This document shows positions 1-10,554 of a stretch of 64,000 bases of DNA, piece by piece (positions within the stretch are counted from its first letter, which is position 1; each line of letters opens with the position of its first letter). The DNA is from Cyathus striatus. Its lineage: Eukaryota > Basidiomycota > Agaricomycetes > Agaricales > Nidulariaceae. The DNA is taken from assembly GCA_025738555.1 (NCBI GenBank), contig JAOVFP010000005.1, positions 1,054,001-1,118,000 of the forward strand, in the 5' to 3' direction. The position numbers were made by a program, and so were the translations under genes. The notes beneath the pieces were generated by a model. The model worked only from the letters and a program-made list of their open reading frames with translations. It was not told the origin of the DNA and ran no database searches.

Positions 1-2120
1 CTATGCATGGCAAAAAGTTTTGGCATGGCATCACAAGCAGGCATGTAGTGTTTACTGTGCATGCACAAAAGTGAGTGTGACTGAGCATGCCATGCTCAAG
101 GTCAAATTTTCATGCTCAAGATATATTTAATAGTTATAACAGGCTTATTTCTAAGTCAAACTAATTGTAAATCAAGTGTATATACTGGTACTGTACTATT
201 GTAGTCTTATTGCCACTGCAGGTAAAGTTTTTAAGCAAGATAAATGCTCAGAAGTAGAAGAATAAATATTAAATTTCATGCTCAAGGCAATATTATTCAT
301 GCTCAAGGTGTGAGTGTGCACACTCACATCATGCTCAAGATTTTATTTCATGCACAGGGTCAACATCTCATGCACAGGGTCCATATTTTCATGCACAGTG
401 TCTAAGTCTTCATGCTCAAGGTCTGTCAACTCACACTCAAGGTCTCTACTCCATGCTCACTATAAGATTAAATGTTACATTTGTATTTTGACTTCACTTA
501 CATGTGAGAGGAGCAGTAAGTACTGTTAAGTACAATAGACACAACCACACTTAAATATAATACAAAATACTTAGTGATACTTATGTGTGAGCATGAAAGC
601 ACATATTCATGCACATGGACACACCCAAACACATTTTAATTATTAGTGAACATTAATATAATACATGTTTGCTCTTAAATTATAGGATATAACCATGAGC
701 ATGAATAATAATACTGATCATGCTCACACTCAAGTGACATTGGGAGATACATGTGAGCATGAAAACAGTAATTTAATACACATACCAAACTCAAGTCAGT
801 AAACATGCATGAGCATACATATAAAATATCTATATTCATGCTTACTCTCAAATTATAGGAAATAAGCTTGAGTGTGAATAAGAATACTGATCATGCTCAC
901 ACTCAAGTTAAAGGACATTGAGTGTGAGTGTAAGTATAGTACTCATGTGCAGTTATACTATGCAAATATACATGAGTGTGATAGGTATTCTATCATGCTT
1001 GTACTAAATCTCAAGTAAACCGAGTGTGAGTGTGAGTATGAATATAACACTCATGCATAATTCATGGTAAATATGCATGAGCATGAATAGGAATACTTAT
1101 CATGCTCATGCTCAAACCCAGTTAGCTTGGGCAAGAACATTAGTATGATATTTAATGCATGTTAAGACAGATCATAAGAACACAATGCTACAGTATGTAC
1201 TTAGGATAACAGTATATTTATGACATCCTATTGCTTCATGCTCACTTGCATATATTATTCATGCTCAGGGTCGAATTTCCATGCACAGACCCTGAGCATG
1301 CATGGAATTGTCTACCTGCACCATTTCATGCTCATGCTCAAACACATTTTAATTAAGAGTGAGCATGAATATAATACTTTTATTTATTCTCACTCTCAAT
1401 TAAAATGAGTTCAACCATGAGCATTAATGTGAAACATATTCACATTCATGAATATTGACTGTAAGTGAGCATGCATAATATAATTATGCATGCTCATGCT
1501 TCTTTCCTGTGACTTGAGGGTGAACATGAGTATAATAAGCATGAATATAAATATAATGTTTTTATTCAATCACACTCAAGTAAAAGGATATCTGTGTGTG
1601 CATGAATATGAATACTACACCCAAACTCCATTAAGTTAAATGTGAATGTCAATACAATATCTATATTCAAACTTATGCTCAAGTTTCAGGAAATGTATGT
1701 GAGCATAAATGTGAATACCTATCACACTCATACTCAATCTCATTTAAATTGAGCATGGTATGAATATAATATCCATATGCAATCTTACACTCAAATTATA
1801 AGAGATAAAAGTGAGTGCGAGCATGAATATTATACCTATATTCACATTCACACTCAAAATTCAGGAATAATTGGGAGTGTGAACATGATTAACTATCATG
1901 CTCATGCTCATGCTCAATTAACTTGAGTGTGAGCTTGAATATAATATTTATGTACTTTTCAGTTAGGCCATAAGGACATACAGTAGTATAGCATGTATGT
2001 AGGATACTAAGTAGTATATTATAACAACATATTGCTTCATGCTCACTTACATATTATTCATGCTCAGGGTCAAATTTCCACGCACAGACACTGAGTGTGC
2101 ACAAAATTTTCTGCCTGCCC
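1..2120. repeat. CATGCTCA/TGAGCATG satellite-like tract
   Basis: The octamer CATGCTCA, its complement and close variants (CATGCACA, CACACTCAA, GAGTGTGAG) recur dozens of times on both strands, separated by AT-rich spacers such as GAATATAATA and AATTATAGGA. A higher-order unit is visible: the stretch near 1185-1320 recurs near 1990-2120, and shorter units near 620-760, 830-920 and 1330-1420 share the same motif order. CG dinucleotides are almost absent. The short open frames here are made of the repeat and look non-coding. The left end runs off the window. Confidence 0.8.
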
Positions 2121-2856
2121 ATCATGAGCTGAGCAGCTTACAAGTGCTCTCTAGGGCAGTTGACAATATGATCCTATTATACAAAAAGTGATGAGTGGAG
2201 ATATGAAGAATGGCAGGTGTGGGTGATGGTATGAGGAAGGATGGTAAGCAAGTGGTTGGATGAAGGAATGATATGGGACAAACAAAAACATGAATGAGGA
2301 ATTTAAGAGAATCATAAGAGAATGCAGATGAACCATGAGCATCTGCAGTACATTGATGAAGGGGACTGCACTGCATTCATTGAGGAATGTGACTAGGATG
2401 CTACCCCCTGTTACAAAGATAAGTAAGAGGTCAGATGAAGGAATAATATGGAATGAACAAAAACATGAATGTGGAAGAATATTCCAGGTTGAAGGTAATT
2501 CTTTACAAAGAATTTGTGAGCAGATAGTGCATCCATCTATTCTCAGGTGCTAGTGAGGTACATTGAGAAGTGAAGAAGGGGGGAAGAGTAACCTGATATT
2601 CAAAGAACATTGAGTACTGTACTTAAATAGGTACAGAAAAATGTAAACAAGCAGACTAATAAAAACTGACATGAGGCTGATTCTATGGTACAGGTAAATT
2701 GCCTGCTCTACAATGAACATGAATCACAAGCATCTGTGGTACTTTGGTGAAGAGGACTACACCGCAACATGCATTCAGTCAAAGCCCTATCTGTTTGCCA
2801 TTCAACTTTTGCTTCCCAACCAATCCCTCTCTCCCCGTCAATATCTCCAGTTGTCC
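2121..2856. other. degenerate partially duplicated DNA, no intact gene
   Basis: Two local duplications are visible. About 40 bp at 2255-2297 (GATGAAGGAATGATATGG...) recurs at 2435-2475, and about 50 bp at 2330-2382 recurs in diverged form at 2713-2778. Read on the plus strand, both versions of the second pair give a similar peptide (HLQYIDEGDCTA and HLWYFGEEDYTA), so this may be the decayed 5' part of the gene relic that follows. No complete ORF is present. Confidence 0.4.
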
Positions 2857-3298
2857 AACCTTTAAATGTCTTCGCAGTTATGAGGTTCTTGTGGATATGC
2901 TAGGGAAAAGTGCTATCTTGGTTGCAGCGACTAAGCCTGCAAAGTTTTTTAATATGCCAAATAAGTGTAAAGTCATGGATGAAGCAATGCGGGAGTGCAT
3001 TTGGCAATTGCCATTGTGTTCTACTCGAGCTCCCAAGCTCTTTGGGGTCTGCACAATTGGCAGGAACCTTGCTTGCTATAAATATGACCAAGAGACTGGC
3101 AAGATTATGCCCCCAAAGATTCCTCAGCCTGATTTTGTTGATATAGATGGTGAGGAACCCATTGACACAGCCCCAATCGAATGGTGGAGTACAAACACTG
3201 TATGTATTGATACATTGCATATATGCCTGTCAGTCTCCTCACTCAGGTTTAAAACTATAGAGCTAGATTTCTCGGAGTTAGCAGAAGACATTCCATAA
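2857..3298 (+). pseudogene. fragment of an unnamed fungal protein family
   Basis: The open frame contains a coherent stretch: VMDEAMRECIWQLPL, then KLFGVCTIGRNLACYKYDQ, then PPKIPQPDFVD and DTAPIEWWSTN. The same order (MRE, a Leu/Pro-rich segment, a 'VCxxGxNxxxYxYD' segment, PADF, ESIQWY) occurs in the 198-residue gene at 53557-54153, so the two are probably homologous. I do not recognise a characterised function. The left boundary was placed after a possible splice acceptor (CTTCGCAG) near 2876; the N-terminal half is missing or scrambled, and the right side runs into a dispersed repeat. It is most likely a relic. Confidence 0.45.
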
Positions 3299-3454
3299 TG
3301 AACAAGGTATGTTTTAATCAGTGAAGTTGGTACATATTCTGACTTACTCATTGAAGTTATCTCAGTGACTTTACTATCCTAGTGCCCGAATGTTGATTCG
3401 ATCAAACTATTGGAATCTTGTTTGCTTCAGTGTCATATTACCAGACAAAGGGAG

Positions 3455-3741
3455 GCACTACTCACACAGAACAGTCTTGCCAGGCCACACGACACATCAA
3501 AACCTATCAGACTCCAGGTGTCAGGTTTCGTGTTGAAGATATAGATTTTCATAGCGGCAAGTAACACAATACACGAAGGGACTAAACGAGAGAAGGGAGA
3601 GGAGAATGCATCGGAGAGAGACTTGCAATGTTCCGCTGGGAAGAGCCAAGTGAGAGCATGTGACCGTGGGAGAGTGCACGTGAAGGTCGAAAAGTGCAAC
3701 CCATTTTAACCCGGACAGAATACCTTGCAAGCAAGGTGATT
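3455..3741. repeat. dispersed repeat, copy A
   Basis: This ~290-bp stretch matches 17711-18012 end to end, from GCACTA.TCACACAGAACAG to CCTTGCAAGCAAGGTGATT. I see no clear terminal inverted repeat or coding capacity; a SINE or LTR fragment is possible. Copy A keeps CpG sites (GTTCCGCTGG, GACCGTGG, CACGTGAAGGTCG) that are TG or CA in copy B. Confidence 0.7.
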
Positions 3742-3847
3742 CAAATTATAGATCCGTAAATCTCCTCAAGCCCGTGCGTACTTCAAGTCAACATGCACTC
3801 AAGTTGATATCAAGCCACTTGAGCTATTACTTTGGATTCGTATGTGA

Positions 3848-5234
3848 TGGGCTTCTCTATATAAGTTCTTGGAGCGCTTCACATTCTTGAGAAAGGTAAG
3901 TATCATTATTATAAAAGCTAGTTCAATTCTAACAATATGTTAGGGTGTTGATCAGTTTGTGCTCCTCTCTGACGAAAGCGAGGAGGTTCCAGATCTCCCA
4001 AAACAACACCTCTATTCAGACTTCAAAATGTCAAAGTGGGACTGGAAACGACTGGATACCATGAAGGAAGTATTACGTGTAAGTGTTAATTTAGTAGCTT
4101 GATATTTAATTCAATCGCATTGATTTGATTCTTTAGGAACCGGCAAAAGTGCAACAAACATTTTCAAAAGTTCATTCCCCCACTGTATGGCGTATCATAC
4201 CCAGCCTCGAGTATATCATCTGGCGCTGGGAGTCTATGATTTCAAAGCCAAATTTCAGCGATGTAAAACCGGCTTTACAACAAGGCGTTCACAATCTCAA
4301 GAAGTGGTATTGTTGTGTAGAAGATACATCCACAGCCTACTTTATCTGTTTAGGTATGTAGTTATTTTTATATTCGTGAGTAGGGATCTTATTATTTTGT
4401 TCTGAAGTTCTTGATTCAAAAATAAAGAACGTGTACTTCTGCCGCCGCTGGAAGAATTCCGAGTATCAGGAAGGAATGAGAAGACTTGAGGCAGTTGTAA
4501 GTAATGTTTTTTATATTCTTCATGGTCTTCATATACTGATGTACAACTTACTTCAGTTTGACGAGTATTACAAACCACCTGAAGACTTTGTTGTGGAATC
4601 TTCTACTCGTAAATGTATGTCATGTTTCTATATTTATAGAGTCCACAAGAATACTTATTATTATTTCATCCAGCTCGAAACACTGCATCCTCGAGTAAAA
4701 CAGACCCAATGATGTATGGCAGCTCATATCTTCTCAATGCTGTGCAGTCTTATCAGAAGGAAGAGATGGCACTTTCAAATCCTCATGCCGAGTTGGAACA
4801 GTACCTCTCTTCGGGTCTGGAGCCAAAAGAACTTCAAGATGTTGTTGGTTGGTGGGGAGTAAGTAATTTATATCTTTCTTTTCTAATCTATTATTGACAT
4901 ATATTACTTTTAGCAGCAGAGTGATAGGAAGTATCCTACACTCAAGCATATGGCGCGCGACTACTTAGCGATTCAGGGATCTGCTACCCCTTCTGAATGA
5001 GCTTTCAGCAGTAGTGGGATCATGGATGTTGCACGTCATAATCGACTTACACCTGAAATCTTCGGTGCTCTGCAAATCCTCAAAAGTGCCTATCAAAATG
5101 GGCACATCTCCACTTCTGAGCAAGCAGCTGAGCACATCGAAGCATTGATTGCTGAGCTATATGGTGAGCAGAATGATGCTGAGCCTGATATAGAGCCGGA
5201 GCCGGAGCCTGAGCCTGAGCCTGATGAAGACTGA
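3848..5234 (+). pseudogene. hAT-type transposase, C-terminal part, one nonsense codon
   Basis: The spliced reading gives the hAT transposase core and the C-terminal dimerisation region (WWG, KYPTLKHMARDYLAIQGS, ATPSE, FSSSG, RHNRLTPEIFGALQ), ending in a Glu/Pro tail. Exons can be followed across introns at about 3896-3943, 4079-4136, 4352-4405, 4500-4557, 4617-4678 and 4861-4913, each with GT/AG ends. A single in-frame TGA at 4998-5000 interrupts the highly conserved 'SERAF' segment, exactly where Arg is expected, so CGA to TGA is the simplest explanation. The N-terminal zinc-finger and catalytic parts are missing; copy A of the dispersed repeat ends just upstream. hAT enzymes cut and paste DNA with 8-bp target duplications; several TIR elements in this window have 8-bp duplications, but no link to this gene can be shown. 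Confidence 0.8.
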
Positions 5235-5374
5235 ATTAGTTGTAGATTGTAGTGCATACATAGTATTCAACATTATGTACTTCACTCGATAAAAACTTGT
5301 TTAGTTTTCTCGTATTCTGATATTTCTTCAAGGCTAAGTAAATTGTAATCATTAGCTCTTAAGAGTTCCGAGAT

Positions 5375-5919
5375 AGACAATTGGAACAAGGAGGTGAAGG
5401 AAGTGTATTGCGGTATCTTGGAGTGACTAGGTGGCCAGCTAAGGATATTCGGATTCCAGTCGCAGCTGTACGGCTTATTCCTGCATGCTCAAACTCACTG
5501 GAATGCTTAACATTGGATTTCACCTATTGGATTACCATGTCAGGTATGTCTTTCCATGCCATAGTCGAAGTATGTACTAACTTTAATTATCAGAGGAATT
5601 CATTGCAGTCGAGCTACGAGGACTGAAAAACAAAATCTCACGATACATCAACTTCAAAAATGCCATGAAACTACATATCGTCAACATATATCATGCAGAC
5701 TTATTCGCTCAATATGCCAGATTGGTACTTCAAACATTTCCCAAGAACACTAAAGTCGAAGAAATCTACCTTGCTATAATCCACGAGTTTGGGCTGAACT
5801 ACAACTCAGACTCAGAACTCGAAGAGGAGGAGAAATTGGAGGACTTTGGGTTTTTACTGGATAGTATTCGGACTTATTCAATGAGTTGGCATTGCTTGTC
5901 TCCCATAGTAAAATATTAA
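5375..5919 (+). pseudogene. unnamed gene fragment with one intron
   Basis: Two open segments join in frame across a GT/AG intron at 5544-5593. The first contains RLIPACSNSLECLTLDF and YWITMS; the second contains EEFIAVELRGLKNKIS, HADLFAQYARLVLQTFP and an acidic stretch (ELEEEEKLEDF). The pattern of Leu-rich predicted strands and helices loosely resembles the C-terminal part of fungal F-box/LRR-like hypotheticals, but no F-box is visible and I do not assign a family. No start codon of quality is found upstream, so it is probably a remnant. Confidence 0.35.
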
Positions 5920-6991
5920 AGTCCGGTTCATGGTTCGAATACCTTTTGAACCTGAACCGAACCTAAAGTCCAGTTCTGGGTTCAGAGAAAAAGGTCTCTG
6001 AACCGGACTGAACCAGACTTTGACATCACTAGGATGATTTGATGAGTGTCAGATAAAGTAGTGTGCAAATCTGCTATGGTTCTGGAATTGTTGAGATTAT
6101 CTTATCTCGACAAAAGCGGATCTAGCAGATCTTATCTAATCATGGAACTCCGTAGCACATACTAGAACCTTCTAGTATGTTTATTCTTAGGTAGATGTAA
6201 TTATAGTTGTTACAATCTGAGCTGGTCTTGTGATTCCTAGATAATGTGATGTCTCTGTCTTGTGATAATGTGTATCATGTGACTTGTCACTACACTTGTA
6301 AGTCATATGACAAAGTCAAAGTCTAAACTGTTGTATAGCAAATACACACAAATGGACTTGTGGTGTTCTCACAGCAACACTTGAGAAGCGAATAGAAGTA
6401 GCAGTGTTCTGGGTCTGAAGTGATCTCAAAGAGGACAGAGGAGATTAGCCAGCTATATTGGATGATAGCTAAACTAAGATCAAGCTGAAGAAGCTTGATC
6501 GGAATACATGAGCTATTTATACAAAGAAGCATGGTCTGTTCACAGAAAGGTATGCTACTATAAATAAAGTCCGTGACTTGCCATGACTCAGCAGAGGTCT
6601 ATAAATAAATGTGCAGTAATGCACAGCATATCAGTAAGCAAGTCCAAGGATATAAGTAAAGTCTGTGCCCATAGTATGACAAACCAGTGGGGCAAGGATC
6701 GGTGAGATGAGTAAGTAGGAAGTTATAAATGGAAAGGGATGAGTAAGTAGAAAGATATAAATAGGAAGGTCATGTGAAAAAGAGGTACTCTGGCAGGGTT
6801 GAGATGGAAAAAGTGTAACAATAGTAGCACTATATACAGTACTGCTGTACTCAATAGCATAACAGCATAACAGCTCCTTTTACAGTAGTAGATATTTATA
6901 TACACCTCTTGTACAGTATATAAACCTCCCAGTTTCACTGGATAATAATAAGAAAGTCTTTACCCTTCTTACAGTCACTCCAAGCCTCTAT
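5920..6991. other. non-coding; GGTTC/GAACC palindromic cluster and AT-rich DNA
   Basis: At 5925-6025 GGTTC and GAACC recur many times in both orientations (CCGGTTCATGGTTCG, GAACCTGAACCGAACC), giving a strong foldback. The rest has no convincing ORF. The stretch from about 6089 (TGTTGAGATTATCTTATCTC) resembles the start of a Copia-type LTR, but no matching end with a target duplication was found. Confidence 0.4.
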
Positions 6992-6993
6992 TA

Positions 6994-7347
6994 GGGGAAT
7001 TCAAATATGACTATTTTGTAGTGTTACTACATGTTGCTATGGAACAGTCACTACAACCTTGCTGAAAAACATGATCAGAAATTCAAATGGAGAGTTCTAA
7101 TGTAAATGTTCCCTATGATTTACTCTTTTCCACTTTAAAATCTTGTTAAAAATTTGAAGGTTGGGCAGATATTAATATATTCAAACATTCTATCTAATAA
7201 ATTATATATTTTCATAAGGTGAAAGGAAGTGATTCTTGTAAGTATGATGCAAATATTATGAATTCTGAATTGATTGCTGCTTGTTCTTCTTGGCAACAAT
7301 ACAGAAATCACTGTAGTGTATCATGTAAATTCAATTTTGAATTCCCC
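6994..7347. mobile_element. MITE, TIR GGGGAATTCAAA, TA target duplication
   Basis: The ends are inverted copies: GGGGAATTCAAA at the left and TTTGAATTCCCC at the right, each flanked by TA (6992-6993 and 7348-7349). The 354-bp interior is AT-rich and non-coding. A TA duplication with short TIRs fits a Tc1/mariner-derived non-autonomous element. Confidence 0.7.
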
Positions 7348-7422
7348 TATTTACACACTCTACCTCTCAGGTGAGCCTGTACCCAGATCAACACCTGCCC
7401 TGTGCAGAGTCCTTGCTGTTTC

Positions 7423-8087
7423 TGTTATGACCATGCCCCTAGCCTGACTTGGCAGTGGAGTACAAGAGGGTGACTGCAGAGAAACGAGAGGTGAGTAATA
7501 GATGAAGGCAGAGAACAATAACTCAGGGGGTAGGACTTTGGCTTCAGCTTATGTGCTGCACCTCTGAGATTCCCAGTCCTGGATTTCAGAGTGAGGGCAA
7601 GCCCTTTGGAGAAGACAGGAGATGAAGGGATGAAAGATGTAACTCAAGTCAGACTGAAGGGTGAGGATGTAGTTCAATATGAAACTAAAGACTAAAGTAC
7701 AAATTGAGTGCTACTTAAATACTAGAGACTCAGAGTAAGTAAAGGCTGCTGGCCAAGGCCAGTGGAGAAGTACAGTCAGGGTATGCATATGTAGAATGAA
7801 TACTATAACTAATTAAACATAATAAAACACATCAGAGAAGTTAGCACATATGGCAGTGTAAAGTGAAACTGATAGTGGTGCACTTAAGAATGATAAGTGA
7901 CTCACTATGAGATGTAAACTACAATACTGAGAGGATAGCTCAGTGGGGTGGAAGAAAGGAAATGAAGGTAATCTATGTGCAGTAAGCAATAAGTAATATT
8001 AGGAATGTAATCAAAGTCTGGAGTAACAAAGGGAAATGGCAGAGTAAATGACTAGAGGTCTGGAGGTAGGTGATATAGGATATGACA
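7423..8087 (-). repeat. 3' LTR of the Ty3/gypsy element
   Basis: Begins TGTTATGACCATGCCCC and ends GATATGACA on the plus strand, aligning over its whole length with 15320-15984. Most differences from the other LTR are TG here against CA there at sites that would both derive from CG. Confidence 0.95.
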
Positions 8088-8101
8088 GTATTCCCCCCTT
8101 A
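8088..8101 (-). other. polypurine tract
   Basis: On the minus strand AAGGGGGGAATAC abuts the left LTR, the expected place for the plus-strand primer. It confirms that the left LTR is the 3' LTR. Confidence 0.75.
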
Positions 8102-8182
8102 AGGCCGAGCCCTCAAGGCCTGAACATGTGATCAAATAATAAGCTTTTGAAAATTTGATCAGCATTTGACATCAAGTCTGGA

Positions 8183-8190
8183 TATATAAG
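8183..8190 (+). promoter_or_regulatory. TATA box of the antisense gene
   Basis: TATATAAG lies 75 nt upstream of the ATG at 8266, just inside the LTR and facing into the element on the plus strand. This suggests that the antisense gene has its own promoter rather than relying on the LTR. Confidence 0.5.
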
Positions 8191-8265
8191 GATCAGCTGT
8201 GGAGGAAAGAATCAAACCCACATTTACTCTGTTACTCAAACTCAATACCACGTGACTGCTTAACA

Positions 8266-10236
8266 ATGTCTTCCTCTGCACACTCGAATGAAGACCCTAC
8301 TTGCAAGGAAAAACTTAGGTTACTCCTCCACAAGCGAGCAGAGCTGGAAGCTCTTGAGAAGGAGTTGAGGGGTGAGAAGGTGGAGAAACAGGGAGCCAAG
8401 AAGGAAGGGACAGAGGGTGAAACAGAGAAGGATTCAATGGAGGTGGACAATGGAGGAGAGTTGGGGGCCATAAGGGCAAAAACACGTGAGCAGGCTGTGG
8501 TCAAGGCAAGAGTTGTGCAGACCATGGCAAGGCTGACAGGATGCCCAGCAGAGGAAATGACAGAGGGGGAGGTTAGGCTGGTCCCACATATAGAGTAAGA
8601 GATGACTGTAGCAAGGTTGGGAATAATGTCATTTAGTCCGGAGTCAGTGGTAATGTCCTTACATTACCACAGGAAAGCTGACAGCTTGGTAATGCCAGTT
8701 GACAATTCAGTCCCAGTGGAGAAAGTGGTGGAGCAAGTGATGGAGGAAGTAGGGCCTACAGAAGTAAGGATTCCAGCTCCTGTAGTGGAGCTGGAGGTAA
8801 CAACAACTCCATGTCAGAAGTAACAAAGGATAAAGAGGGTGGTTGAGAGGATAGAGAGTAATAAGGGAGCAAAGAGAGTGATAAGAGGAGCAAGAACTCA
8901 AACACAGACAGACACAGACACAAAATGGGGAGGAAACTTATTGACAACTATCAAGTTACAGAGTGTTTATATACTGGGTGTATCTACCAAAGTCCAACCA
9001 AGGTCCATGTAACTAAGGTAACAGACAGCTGTCAATCTGTCAATCACATATCTGTCAATCAAGTATCTGTCAATCACAGAACTGTCAAGTATAACAGGTG
9101 ACAAGTGACAGCTGTCAAAGAAGCTGTGCAACCCAGAATATCTAACACTCCACAGGTAGGTACTTACATGAGTGTGGAGCAGATTGCTGACTGCAAGTAC
9201 ACTATTGAACAGCTTGATGCCAAAGGCCACACCATGCCTCCAGAGGAAGAGGTAGAGAGGAGTGTCCAGCAGGCAGAGAATGAGGGTGGCTCAAAGAGAA
9301 AGTGCACCAACACAAATCCAGAGGACACAACCGAGGCAATGCCAAAACTGCCTAGGAAGACGACAACCCGGACTTCCCAGTGCAAAGGTGTGAAGAGCAA
9401 GGCCTTTGTGGACAATGAGGCAGGAGAAGAAAATGCTAGCAGTAAGGCTAGCCAATCTGGAAGCAAGAGTCATATGGGGACAGAGAGCCAAACTGGTGAC
9501 AAGTCCAACATTGAGGTGGAAGGAGTGAGGACATCAGTGGAGAAGAAGGGTAAGGGTCTGGAGAAGACCAAGACGGCTGCAGAGAAGAAAGAGAAAGAGG
9601 CCTATGTCTTGCCCAAGGTCCTCTGCAATGTATGCAGTAAGTTAAACAGGGAGTGCTTGTTGGATCTTGAGTAAGTTGTCTGTTTTCTTTTCAGAGTTTT
9701 TCTGACTTGCTCCTAGGGGAAAGAAAATGAACCACAAGGCATGTGAGGCATGTCAGACAAAGAAGTGAAGATGCAACAATGATGGAATAATGTGGGGGAC
9801 TGTAGTCCTGGGGAATGCAGAGGAACAGAGAAAGGGTCTGGAGAAGATGAAGACTGGTAGTGTGGGCCAGGAGAAACTGGTGGAGGAGTTGCAGATGCAA
9901 CTGGTGGTGGTGAGGTCAAAGTTAGAGGTCGCAGAGAAACAAGCAGATGAATGGTGGACCAAGGTCAAGATGTTCAATGCCAAGGTCAAGATCCTGAGGA
10001 ACCAGCTATTCCTAGTGGAGAATGAGTGCAACAAGTTGGCAATGCAGCTCAACTCTGGGAACCCCTTATTGGACATGTTGATGGAGGCCTTAGGGAGGAA
10101 TGTCAGCATGCACACAGAATTAATGGGCATGTTGAACAGGTTGATGACAACCACACAGGCAGCAGAGGAGAGTACTCTGGTGGAGACTAATGAGTCCGGG
10201 AGTAACAAAGAGGAAGAAGATGAAGACAAAGAGTAG
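8266..10236 (+). pseudogene. antisense Cys-cluster/coiled-coil gene carried by the Ty3 element
   Basis: Read opposite to gag-pol, between integrase and 3' LTR. The first exon starts MSSSAHSNEDPTCKEKLRLL and is rich in Glu/Lys. A later exon (about 9105-9670) ends with CNVCSKLNRECLLDL; a GT/AG intron at 9671-9716 joins it in frame to KACEACQTKK, then a TGA (9766-9768), then RCNND. Together this makes a CxxC-x6-C...CxxC-x6-C cluster resembling fungal zinc-cluster proteins. The last exon (9790-10236) is a heptad-like coiled coil (KLVEELQMQLVVVRSKL) followed by LLDMLMEALGRNV and an acidic tail. Stops at 8596-8598 and 8821-8823 may be introns or decay. DNA or RNA binding is only inferred. The exon layout between 8600 and 9105 is uncertain. 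Confidence 0.6.
9028..9089. repeat. short tandem repeat, TGTCAATCA unit
   Basis: Four to five imperfect copies of CTGTCAATCA with 5-8 nt spacers lie inside the antisense gene, in a part I read as intron or decayed exon. Confidence 0.7.
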
Positions 10237-10554
10237 TGTACAGTAAGCAGAAAAATTGTAAATACTTATTTTGTGGACTTTAATGATTTTGGTGTGAGGA
10301 GAGTAAACAGTAAGAGTAAACAATAAGACAGAGTAAAAGAAACACCTTAGGAGAAAACCAATACAACCCCATACTTCCACTCTCAGCCCACCTTGTTAAG
10401 TATGCAAAGTGACTAATCAGCTATACTTATTAAATGTAGTGGTCATCATGCAAGCAGTGTCTGGAGAAGTGTCAATCTTCAACCTTTGGTCAAGAAGATG
10501 GATATGGATATACAATAACTATAGTGGAGAAACGAAAATGTAAGTGGAGAAAGT

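Noticed and set aside
2744..3298. A complete 184-residue protein from the ATG at 2744
   Set aside because: The first ~45 residues have no counterpart in the related gene at 53557, and the region shows signs of duplication and decay.
6089..6990. Possible Copia LTR starting TGTTGAGATTATC
   Set aside because: No CA end followed by the matching flank GGAAT was found.
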